Part shown: in pieces, positions 23,730 to 34,201 of the stretch
Numbering within the stretch: the first letter of the stretch is position 1
Layout of the letters: the number at the start of each line of letters is the position of its first letter
Source: Lepidodermella squamata
Lineage: Eukaryota; Gastrotricha
NCBI GenBank assembly: GCA_047495785.1
Contig: JBLDXI010000026.1
Coordinates: 620,001-684,000 of the forward strand
Length of the DNA: 64,000 nt
Direction of reading: 5' to 3'
Translations under genes and position numbers: made by a program
Notes under the pieces: model-generated
Told to the model about the DNA's origin: nothing
What the model saw: the letters and a program-made list of their open reading frames with translations, nothing else
Database searches by the model: none

Positions 23730-25228
23730 ATGAGTGTTGACCACATAATACTGGCTATGTTGTACTCGTTAGGACTTATTCTATTGTGCTCTGCAATCAC
23801 CGTCGGACAATTACCGCCTTTTGAAAAGGAATCTCATTGTCGGCAGGAAAAGGACACCGGGCCTTGCCGGGCGTTTATCGCTAGGTACTACTACGACCCA
23901 ATCATCCAGAACTGTCGGCAGATGATCTACGGAGGCTGTGATGGAAATCGAAATCTCTTCCTTACCTTAGCTGACTGTATAAGTGCATGCTCTGGAGTTA
24001 AGGAAGACGGCACCTCGTTCAACGATGTTCGAAGTATACCAGCTAGTACTGATCTATCAATTGAGAAGAGATGCATGAGGCCACCTTCTTCTGGCTGCTC
24101 GCCTTATGCTTATATTATGCTACAGAAATTTTACGTAAATCTGGCGACTGGGCAGTGTGAGGGCGATTTTTACTGCAGTGTTGACCATCAATTCGTTGGG
24201 TTTGATACCATGCTGGAATGCACCCTTCGATGTACCAAAGTCAACGAAACTGCGGCCTTGAGCAATTCATATCTGCCCGTCAATGACAGACCTTGGATTC
24301 CGTCATCAGGTAAAAGGATTGATTCCCAATTTCGTCGATTGCCCTCAACTTCTTTCCTATTTTTTCAGACAATTCATTAGGAAATTACTTCCGACTCCGA
24401 TATTATTGCGCATCGCCAATCCCGATGTCAATTGGAATCAAAACGTTAACACCGAGAGATTGCGCAAATTATTGTGACGCTGATATGAATTGTAATGGAT
24501 TCACGTACTTTGTCGATACTAACGCTTGCGAGCTGCAAAGTAACTGCACCCAATCGAATAACATAACGAAATCCAGACTACCAGCTACAGCTCAATCGTG
24601 GAAAAAATTAATTCAAATTTACCCGACAACCCAACCGACTACAACGGTCGAATTCGCAACTGATGCCGATACTTTGGAGTACAACACGATTAATTACCAA
24701 CCTCTGACGGCACATTGTGGTCGCGAGTTCATTTCTTGGGTCATGGTTAACAAAGCTCACGACTGCATGAACTCCTGTGAGATGCGCCAGCCTGAATGTT
24801 CGAGTTTTTCATACTATATAGCAACTGGGAAGTGTTCCCTAAGAACCAACTGTTCGGCTTTAACTTCTTCGCCGAAATCACTGGGCGATGAGGCTTATTT
24901 GAGAATCGCACCTATCACAACATCTAAAGCGACTACTACATCTACAACAGCACCAAAGCCTTTGGTTACTATTCAAACTCGAATCTCAACAGTTAGTAGT
25001 AGAACCTTTGTCGCAGTTACGTATCTCTGCGATACGTCTTCGATAATAAAAGGAATGGCCATGGTTGGAACTTCAACGACTTGTGCGGAATTATGTGCGG
25101 CGGAACGGTTTAGCTGCTTGGCCTTCACGTATATCGCGAACTCGAAAAGGTGCGATCTTCATGCTACGTGCTCGCCCCGGAGTGAAGCTCCTCCCCTCTC
25201 GGCCGCGTCTTACATTAGAATCGACTAA
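23730..25228 (+). CDS. secreted Kunitz / Kunitz-like / triple PAN protein (gene I)
   Basis: Exons 23730-24309 and 24369-25228 (479 aa, phase-1 intron). Signal peptide about 1-26. Canonical Kunitz domain 37-87 with Arg at P1 (GPCR) and YGGCDGN. Kunitz-derived domain next (CMRPPSSGC, KFYVN, CEGDFYC). Exon 2 encodes three PAN/apple domains (YYCASP, AHCGRE, YLCDTS as first-cysteine contexts) separated by Thr-rich spacers. It links the two subgroups: front half like genes A, B, D, G and back half like the PAN-only genes H and J on either side, as expected if unequal exchange or fusion produced it (inference). Confidence 0.85.
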
Positions 25229-25684
25229 GCTAATCCCATTTATTTTGTTAATAAAAAATGGCACGGAGATGCAATCTTTTTCACTATCACGTGTTTGCCA
25301 ACACGTCGAGCCGGAGTTATCAGGAGTTAATTAGTTTTTTTCATCTCCTTGAGATTAAACATAGAGGAGTTGATTGGTTTTTTTCTAGACATGCGATAAG
25401 CGCTCTCACTTGGCTACACGTGTAGAAAAAGCGCGGCATAAATTAAAGGTTTTTCACACTCGTGAGTATAATAAAGAAGCGCGCATGTCCGACAACATTA
25501 AAGCCACCTTAATACACTGACAAGTTAGCATGTGTATTATGCATGTGTTAATTCTAAATGGCACCGGCCAATAATGCCGCCGTTGTCTGTTTAACATGGC
25601 AAACTATCTGTTGTAGCTGGTCAAGAAGTTGACAGCTTTTTTGTTGCCACCTTAAGTTTTTCACTGCCCACGCGGCTGTTTACA
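25229..25684. other. intergenic region
   Basis: No exon supported. An AATAAA-like string soon after 25228 suits the end of gene I. Confidence 0.4.
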
Positions 25685-27089
25685 ATGGCGACGAGCATTA
25701 AGGTAGGCGGCGAGGTGCTTTTCCTTATACTGATTACATCTGCTCGCTTTAATTGGGCTAGCTCTCAATTACATGGCTAATTTTCGTCACGGAAGTCTAC
25801 TGCGCCGATTGGAGCGAGAAATATTTTCGTTTCTCAGGTACGTCTAGACAAAACATCCATTAAACGTGACCTTAGAAGTGATTCTCTAAATAGATCCTCT
25901 CATTAACTATTCCCCTCTCAACTATCATTGCGGGGTGTCTTATTTGAGCAATTTCTACCCTGGATCCTCGCCACGTGACTGCGCTTTCTGGTGCGAGGAA
26001 CATGCCGATAAATGTGATGGCTTTTCCTACTTCCAACACTCAGAAGTTTGCGAGCTGAAAAGCAACTGTTCAGCGGTTTCTCTGGGAGAACTTGTAGCTG
26101 GCGCACAATCTTGGCATCGGATCAAAAATCAATTCATCCTAATTTCGATACCTACATCCAGGAAGCAACAGGTAACAACCCCTAGTGGGCAAACGGTACA
26201 TCCTCAATGGGTGAAACGCGAGCCTACAGTGCCATGGGGCTCCTGGACCGATTATTGGATCATCGATAGGTGGGAGCGGAATACAACCCCGGCGCCTAGG
26301 ATAGTAACTAGGTCGACTACAACACCATATCCGACTGAATCGCCATTCATCGCCTTTTTACTTCGGTCCTTGAATATAGGCCTGAAAGATGACATTGGAG
26401 CACCGATCATCCAAAGCCCGCCCCAACCTTCCACCCTAATTTCCGCCAGTGTTTACATGCCGACGCCGAAAAATTGTGGCCGTGAGGTGTTCACCAAGTT
26501 GGGGGTGGCTAATTTCAAGCAGTGCCAGGATGCCTGCGAACGTAATCAACCAGCTTGTGATAGCGTTACTTACAACTCGGTTTATAAGACATGTACCGTC
26601 CGAGAGGATTGTGTAGTCGAATCAACCTATCCTCTTGCCGAAAATGAAGAGGCCTGGCTGAGGTATGCGAGAAGCCCCAGCAACGCCAATTCTGTTGTCT
26701 ATCGAATAGTACCTTCACCAACCTCAAGAACAACAACAACAACTACCACTACTACTACAACCACACCAGCTACTACGACCACCTCGAACGAATTTTTTGC
26801 TAATTTAGTCCGGACTAATCTACCTATGTTGCGAGGTGAGGATCGAAACTCAATTGTTACTCAAAATGGATACAAATTCCTTAACATTGGCTATTTTTGC
26901 GATACAACTCCTTTCCGCGCATTTGGCTCTGTGGAAAGTACAATAGCCTGTGCGAGGCTGTGCGCAATGGACCAGCCGAGATGTTCAACTTTTTCGTATT
27001 CATTCATTCTAAGGCGGTGTAACTTACAAATGTCTTGTTCCAGAATGATGAGTACCGGCAGTTTTCTATCTTGGACTCGGGAGAACTGA
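25685..27089 (+). CDS. secreted triple PAN/apple protein (gene J)
   Basis: Three exons: 25685-25702, 25762-25837 and 25894-27089 (429 aa). The first exon is only 18 bp (MATSIK, donor GTAGGC). Exon 2 supplies the signal core LSITWLIFVTEVYCA, and a phase-1 join leads to the first PAN domain (YHCGVS to KSNC). Two more PAN domains follow (KNCGRE and YFCDTT contexts), with a Pro-rich linker and a poly-Thr linker. The tiny exon is inferred from frame and signal-peptide continuity; exon 3 is certain. No Kunitz domain. Closest in layout to gene H and to the C-terminal half of gene I. Confidence 0.75.
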
Positions 27090-27557
27090 TCATTTGCACA
27101 TTGCTTTTTTCAATAAATTTTTGTATGGAACTAAAGGGATATTTTGCTACGCTTTTTATATCTGCGTGAACAATCATGGATAATGACATAAAGTTTTTAT
27201 CATTTAAAACAATTGGTTTCGTCAAAAAGACTTGCGGTTTTGCTCTCGTCGGCTATTATACTCCATCTATGCTACTGTTTTATCATCTTGATAGCAGCGG
27301 CTCACATTATCACAGAGGCCCACGGGATTTGGTGCGCTGCTGCTGCTTGTGCGCACGTAATTGGTGTCAACTCGCGGCTGTGTGATGCGCACAACTCACG
27401 CGCATTTTGTGTTTACCACCTCATGATAAAGGCAGCAAAACAACCGCAAAGTCTCACTACCCACCGTGCGCGTGAAAAGTGAGTCGCTTGTCAAGTTTTT
27501 GTGACTTTCAAACATTGACGCATTAGATAAAATGACTAGAACGTACATAACGGCACG
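27090..27557. other. intergenic region
   Basis: No supported exon; an AATAAA occurs within about 30 bp of the gene J stop. Likely promoter region of gene K. Confidence 0.4.
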
Positions 27558-30500
27558 ATGAATCTTGTTCTGTTAACTCTCCTTCTCTGCAAAGCCAGTT
27601 TTTCTTCTGCAGTAGGCGTGGAAGCTGTAAAAAACGAATTCCCTTTCTTGGTAAAATAAATATTAGTTTTTTATTATTTTCGTATTAATTTTCGGGTTTA
27701 AAGGTGAGATTGGAAATTTCTTATAGCCCTTCAAAGCATTTCGCGAACTGCGGAGCCGTCATTTTGTCGGATAATTTTCTACTGACAGCCGCCCATTGCT
27801 TTTTCCAAAATGGTTTGAGGGCTTCGAGGTTAGTTCCCTCTTCTTCATTTCGAACCGCATTACAAAACAAATCATTCTAGGGCTCTATTGAATTTCGGAA
27901 ATCATGACACAAATATCATCAATGAACCTGGTGAATTTTACAAAACGCTCGACCTCGTTTACGGCCTTAACGTTATGATTCATCCGAAATTCAACTCGAG
28001 TTCTTTTTACAACTACGATTTCGCTTTATTGAGGCTGTACGACGACCAACGGTTGACAAATTACACTTCGATGACTGCAGGCGCGGTCACGCTGCCTAGT
28101 TACAACAAATGCAGCACGATTTACTCACCGTTAACGCGAGAAGTCGATACCTGTGTCGGGGTTATTGTTGTTGGCTGGTCGATAACCGGTAGATCTGTCT
28201 CGAAAACTCTGAAAAAGAGCCCCATGCCTGTTCAACCGTTTGAAAACTGCGAAAATTCAACCCGATCTTATTCAGAGGCGAAAACTTGCATTGGAAATGC
28301 GAAAGCTGGTCGAATCCCGGATGACGAAGCCTGCCCGGCGTTATGCACTCGGAATTCCCTGTCTTCTTCGCCCTTCCTATTGGGCCTATCATCCTATGGT
28401 AGCGGAAAATGTGGAACATTAGACGCGGATGAGTCATTATCAGTATATGCAAGAGTTTGTGCCGGCCTTCCATGGATTAGGAAACACATCGGAGGAGAAA
28501 TTGAGCCAAACTTTGTCAAACAAAGATTAGTTGAAACTTCTAGCGTGGCGCAACCAGATACAACTACGCCAGCGACTAGAGCGACTCCTAATTTCTGGCC
28601 AAATTTCTCTGCTCGGAAACTTTTGATCGAGGCTAATCACACCTGGAATTTCTTCGGGGAAACCATTCGGCCAGTTGTTACCCAGCCTGCTATGCCAGCA
28701 CTTTTTGCTCAGTTTTTAAGGCCAGTTACCACGAGATTGCCGATTCCTGAGGCCACAGTTGCTCCAAAGCCTCAAAACGACCTGGCATCACCTTCTCAGC
28801 CGAAAGGAAGATGCCTAATTCCTTTGATTAAAGACGTCGACTATGGCAACTGTGGTTTTGCAACCCGTTTTACTTATAACACGACTATGAAGCAGTGCAT
28901 TCAATTTGTGGGCTGTTACAATCCTATGGGGAACAATTTCCCTTCACTGCCCGATTGTATCAGAGAATGCAATGTCAACATCGATTATGCCGTTATCCTT
29001 GCAATGCTGACCTCGGAAAATAACGACTTGCCACGGTCAAATGCGATTGATGACGCGGCAATTGTTCCTAATAACACCGAATCCCCGAAAATTCCGGTTT
29101 GTACGTTGTACCCTGTTGTAGGGGTTGATTTCGGGACTTGCCAGAGCGGTCAGTCGATCTCCAAGCGGTACTTTTGGAATAAAGCTACCGGGAAATGCGT
29201 CGCTTTCCCCGGATGTCCAAGTGATAACGGCAATAACTTTGAAAATCTGGATGAGTGCATCAAGTTCTGCCGCCCTCAGTCTGAAAGTAAGTCTCAAGAC
29301 TCATGATTTTTTTCAATCTAAAGTTTATTGCTATTTAGGATGCAGGAAGAGCATGCTGTTGGAAATGGATTTCGGCAAAAGCTGTGAAAATTCCGAGCGG
29401 TACTACTACAACACTGCCACGAATCAATGCTACGGCTTTACAGACTGTGTATCAGCTGATAGCGAGCCCACGAGCTTCTCTACAAAATCTGAGTGTGATT
29501 TTGAGTGCGTCTTCCGGGCAGACCCTGAAGAGCTCAAATCCTCAACTGATTCAGCCATGCTAATCCCCGCAACCGTTACTCCCCAATCCGAGCTATTTCA
29601 ATTATTAACGAGGCAACTTTTGACAAACCCGACCACATCCCCAACTACAACAACTGTTGCGACTACAACGGTTGTAAAAAGTGTTGAGCCTGACCCAAGA
29701 TGTGCCCTCGTCCCTAAACGAGGCTCAGACTTTGGAAACTGCACCGGTGACAGTTCCTTAGTACGGTCCTACTGGAATCGAGCTAGGTACAAGTGTCTCC
29801 TGTTCCGAGGCTGTGAAAATCCTGACGGTAATAACTGGGACGATCTTGACGAGTGCAAAACAAAATGCGAAACTGGTGCGCTCGAAGACCTAAAAGCGTC
29901 AGAAGGCAACATTGAATTGATTGATAGACGTAAGTTTGGTTTCCTATATAATGAATTCCTTTAATGAACTGAATAGGCTGCTCTACTCCTTTGGTGCGAA
30001 ATGTTGACTACGGTGGTTGTGAGAACTCTATTCGTTACATGTACAACGCAGCAGCGAAGCGATGCGGAAAATTCATGGGCTGCTACAACCCTGGCGGTGG
30101 CAATAACTTTAACAGCCTCGAGCAATGCGGCGAATTTTGCATGACGAGCGAGAAACGATTGGATGATTCAGATGAACAGCCGCTTGACATCGATTGCATG
30201 ACGGCTCCACAGCAAAGTTTCGACTTCGGGACATGCAAAACGGTGCATAGGCGTTACTACTACAGCGCAACGAAGAATCAATGCATTTCGTTCCTTGGAT
30301 GTCCAAAAATCAGTATTTGGAACAATTTCGCTACAAGGGAAGATTGTATAAGGGGATGCATGGCAAATTGCACGACAACTGTTCTTGCCAAATCAAAAGT
30401 GACGAGATCGTTTGTAACAACCACTGCAGTTCAAACCACAACTTCTGATATTCCTTCAACTTCAACAACTGAACCCTCTACAACCACTACAACGAAAGCT

Positions 30501-32253
30501 ACTACTACTACGACTACCCGAGCGACTACGACTACTACCTCAGCTACTACCACTACTACTGCTTCGACAACTTCAACAACTACGACAACAACTTCTACTC
30601 CGAAAACGACTCGGCTAAACTCACCGGCAAGTTTCACTATTCCGAGACGGTCTACAACAAGTAAAGCTACAACCATACCTACGACTACGACTACAACTAC
30701 GTCAACTACGACGACCACAAGTCCGCAACCTGAAATGGAAACTACTGAATACGAGTGGGACATACTCAATGTTCCAACTACGACGTTCACAATACCTCCA
30801 TTGATCGTCTCAGACGAGAGTAACAACGACCAGCTGAAGTATCTGATTGCCCCAAGTAAGCTGTTTGACCTACATAAAGGGTGATTCATTGGTCTTCTTT
30901 TGTATAGGATGTCAAACATTGCCGAGACGGGGCATTGATTACGGAGCCTGTAACAACGTATCCGGTCGAAGATTCTACTACAGCAAGACTGCTCAGATGT
31001 GTCTAGGATTCATCGGATGTCCTAATCCTGATGCTAATAACTGGGACACATTTGACGAGTGCCGCTCAGTTTGCGACCCAATCGTCGCAGTTGCACCTCC
31101 AGCGACGGAGAACTTGGATCGTAAGGCCGTTGTGTAACCTTCGGGAAATTGAATTGAAGATTCGTTTTAGAATGCAAGCAAAAGCTACAGCGAGATGTTG
31201 ATTTCGGACCTCTCTGTCTCACAAACTCGCGATTCACGTTCAACAACGAGCTTCAAAGGTGCGAGGCGTTTCTCGGCTGCAAAGTCGATGGATCTGGGAA
31301 TAATTTCGAATCGTTAGAAGCTTGCAATGCCAAATGTCAGAAACCGCAAACCGGTAGTGTAGCTGTCATACCTGCCCCTGTACCAAAAGGTAACTCATCC
31401 TAAAGTATTTGAACTTATTTGTTTCAATTTTTACCTAGAACCTTGCGTGGCACAGCTTCAGACTGGGGTGGATTTCGGCAATTGTGGAGCTGATAAGAGG
31501 TTCTCTTACAACCCTATCCTTCGAGAATGCATTTCTTTCAATGGCTGTTCGAATTCTAATTCTGGAAACAACTTCGACTCAATCGAACAATGCCGACAAA
31601 TGTGCATGAAACGTGAGCGGAATCTCCCGAATTTTTTTTAAATTAAACGTTATTTTCGTAGAAATTGGTGATACAACCACCGAAACCACGGCTGTTCAAC
31701 CAACCGAGACCACAACTATCCCCAGCAATGTTCAAAGGTGCTCTCAAAGTCCAAAACGAGGTGTCGATTATGGAAATTGCGATAATTCAGTGATAAAATT
31801 CCGCTACTATTGGAATCGTCAGCAAATGAAGTGTCTCGGCTTTATTGGCTGCGAAAATAACGACACTAACAATTTCGACGACCCGAAACAGTGCGAGGCA
31901 ACTTGTAAATCAGTCACCCTGGTTACAACCCTACCCACAACTCTTCCGATCGTCGAACGGACAGGCGCTAAAAGAAGTGCTGAAAAAACGGAACAAAGTA
32001 AAAATGAGAAAAAATGAAAAAAAATTGTTTTAAGATGGATTTTTGTACTTTAGGGTGTCTAATGAATATTCGACCTGGCCTCGACTTTGGCACGTGTCTT
32101 CCAGTTAAACGGTACACTTTCAGCCAGCAAATGGGTCGATGTGGAGTTTTCAATGGTTGCCCGAACGAGCAGAATGACGGCAATAATTTCCCGTCCGAAA
32201 CCGCTTGCATCGCCGCCTGTATAAAACCTGGCAATTTGGTTGTGAAAACTTGA
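27558..32253 (+). CDS. serine protease homologue fused to eleven Kunitz-derived modules (gene K)
   Basis: Ten exons: 27558-27650, 27704-27828, 27881-29286, 29339-29929, 29977-30855, 30908-31120, 31171-31389, 31439-31612, 31662-31997, 32054-32253 (1411 aa). Signal peptide, then an S1A-like domain with His57 (TAAHC) and Asp102 (YDFALL), but the GDSGG segment is replaced (CPALCTRNS), so Ser195 is lost. Eleven Kunitz-derived modules follow, most of the form C-x12-C with D-[YF]-G-x-C, [RK]-[YF]-x-[YF], C-x5-C, NN[FW] and a final C-x3-C pair. Every intron from exon 3 onward is phase 1, so the modules are symmetric exons. A roughly 130-residue Thr-rich mucin-like stretch lies in exon 5. Probably a large extracellular scaffold; not a working protease. 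Confidence 0.85.
30410..30735 (+). repeat. ACN-rich low-complexity tract (poly-Thr)
   Basis: Degenerate ACT/ACA/ACG triplets inside exon 5 of gene K encode long Thr runs, expected to be O-glycosylated. The antisense frame is an open Val-rich shadow, not a gene. Confidence 0.8.
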
Positions 32254-32569
32254 TAAATTCGACGATGAATTATACTTCGCCCCAGTGAATTGTGAATTCT
32301 TTTCTTGAATAAAAAAAATAAATTATTATCATCTATCGCCCTTGAAAATTCCCTCATTTTTTTTAATTTAAACTCAGGTTTGTGGCTATGTAATTATTTA
32401 TAATAATGGAGAAAATAAACGGAGATGATGTGAAAAGGTTAATTGACTTGTTTTCTCGCAGCCGTTATAATATACCCGCCTGTCTGAGTATATTGCAGCC
32501 AACTATTATATAATTATCACACGAAACAAAAAACATAAGGTTTAAGGGCATTGACTTTTAATCGCACTA
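32254..32569. other. intergenic region with poly(A) signal
   Basis: AATAAA at 32308-32313 lies 55 bp after the gene K stop. The remainder is the presumed promoter of gene L. Confidence 0.5.
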
Positions 32570-33973
32570 ATGAGCCTATTTGTCATCCGCAACCTGAACG
32601 CATTCTTCCTGGTCATCGCATTTTATTACTGCGCGGCTGCACTCGCACTTGAACCCGGCGCGTTTAGAGGTATAATTTGTAAACAATAATTTTAATTTAA
32701 TTTAATTCAATTTCGAATAGAGGAAGAACCGCCGCCGCCTCTCAATTATGACTTGGAGTTGGATGACCTGCCTCCGCCGATCGACAATTTGGAAGATGAA
32801 CCGGCTACCCTAAAGCTGAAATCAGCTACGCCCACTCCAGAAATTTCAACCAAACGAAAAAGTTCGATGGCAATTTTGTAGAAAATTAACTAATTATGTT
32901 TATATTTTATAGGTGTCACGACGGGTATTTCTGTGCCTTGAATTCATGCTGAAATAATTTTATTGGGTTATAGGAAATTTTATGGTGATTACGTCTGAAG
33001 TCAAAAAAACGACGAAACCTTCGAGTAAGGAAATACCCAAAAAAGTTTGTTTTTAATAATTTATTTTACCAGGGCTCCAGGTGACCCCGAATTATTACAG
33101 CCGATTTTTATCTTTTCGCAGACCCAGAAATGGTGAGCGTTATTAAGGATGCCTTTCTTTATGTTATCGGTTTAATTATTTCAGAATTATCTGAAGCTGA
33201 TTCTACCGGCGATCAAACCACAACTGCAACAAAGAGTCCACCAATTACGAATGAAAAATCTACGACGCCCAAAATCAGTTTGGACCCAAAATTATGCGCC
33301 AAAGAATTGGTACCTGGGTTGGACTTTGATAAATGCGGCACCGAGCGGAATCGATTCACCTTCAGCACGCTGATCGGAGGGTGTGTACAATTTGTGGGAT
33401 GCGCGAGGCCGGCGGATGCTCTTAAAGGAAATAATTTCGACACCTCCTTAATGTGCCAAATGACGTGTATGGTAGCGAAACCTGGGCCGATTATTCTGGC
33501 TTTCACCTATGCAACAACTCCAGAGCCGAGAGGACCACCAAGAAGCAAGTTTAAAAAATTTGAAATAAAAACTTAATTTCCAGAAAGCTGTAAAAATGTA
33601 GGCAATTTTTGCAATAATAAATTATTAATATTCCCAAATTTTTGAAATTTTTGAAAATTAATTTTTATGGAATTGTAAAATTAAAAAAAAATTAGTTTCA
33701 AGTTTAAATTATAATTAAGTGTTAGGGAAAATAAAAATAAAATTTTTTTATGCCAATTTATTTTCAGGGTGCTTCCGAATGATAATCGACGGTGTTGATT
33801 ACGGTCGATGTGCAATGAATGGCGCTATTGGAAATTTGATTCGGTACTTTTTCAACGCTGAAACAGCTCAATGTCTGCCATACCGAGGCTGCGCTTCAAC
33901 AGACTTGACAACTAACAATTTCAATAATGAATCATCATGCTTATCTACTTGTTCCGCTTTTACGAGACAATGA
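32570..33973 (+). CDS. secreted protein with two Kunitz-derived modules (gene L)
   Basis: Seven exons inferred: 32570-32669, 32721-32861, 32913-32924, 32974-33024, 33073-33132, 33185-33544, 33768-33973 (309 aa). Signal peptide, then an acidic Pro-rich spacer spread over very short exons (one of 12 bp), then two modules (CAKELVPGLDFDKC and CFRMIIDGVDYGRC contexts). The second, with IRYFFNAETAQC, is strikingly close to classical BPTI sequence. All introns are phase 1. Frame continuity into the last exon requires a GC-AG intron (donor GCAAGT at 33545). No protease domain precedes the modules, so it looks like a duplicated tail of a gene K-type protein that gained its own signal peptide (inference). 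The small exons are less certain than the two module exons. Confidence 0.65.
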
Positions 33974-34201
33974 TACATTTACGAAAAAACTGACAATATT
34001 ATAAAATAATATAAGTATATGCTGCAAAAAATACCTAGTTGTTAAATATTTTGAGAGTCGAGGTTAATACATGCACCGACAAGGTGATAATCCCAGGCGC
34101 TTATAGTAAGATGTAACACGTCAGGACAGAATTTACAAGCATAAACATTTTATATTACCACGAATGTAAAGCTATTCTCTTCTAATTTTTCACGCTCCAC
34201 A
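33974..34201. other. short intergenic region
   Basis: AT-rich; no feature recognised beyond being the likely promoter of gene M. Confidence 0.35.

Noticed and set aside
30431-30919. Minus-strand 162-codon Val-rich frame
   Set aside because: It is the complement of the ACN (Thr) repeats in gene K; the composition explains the open frame.
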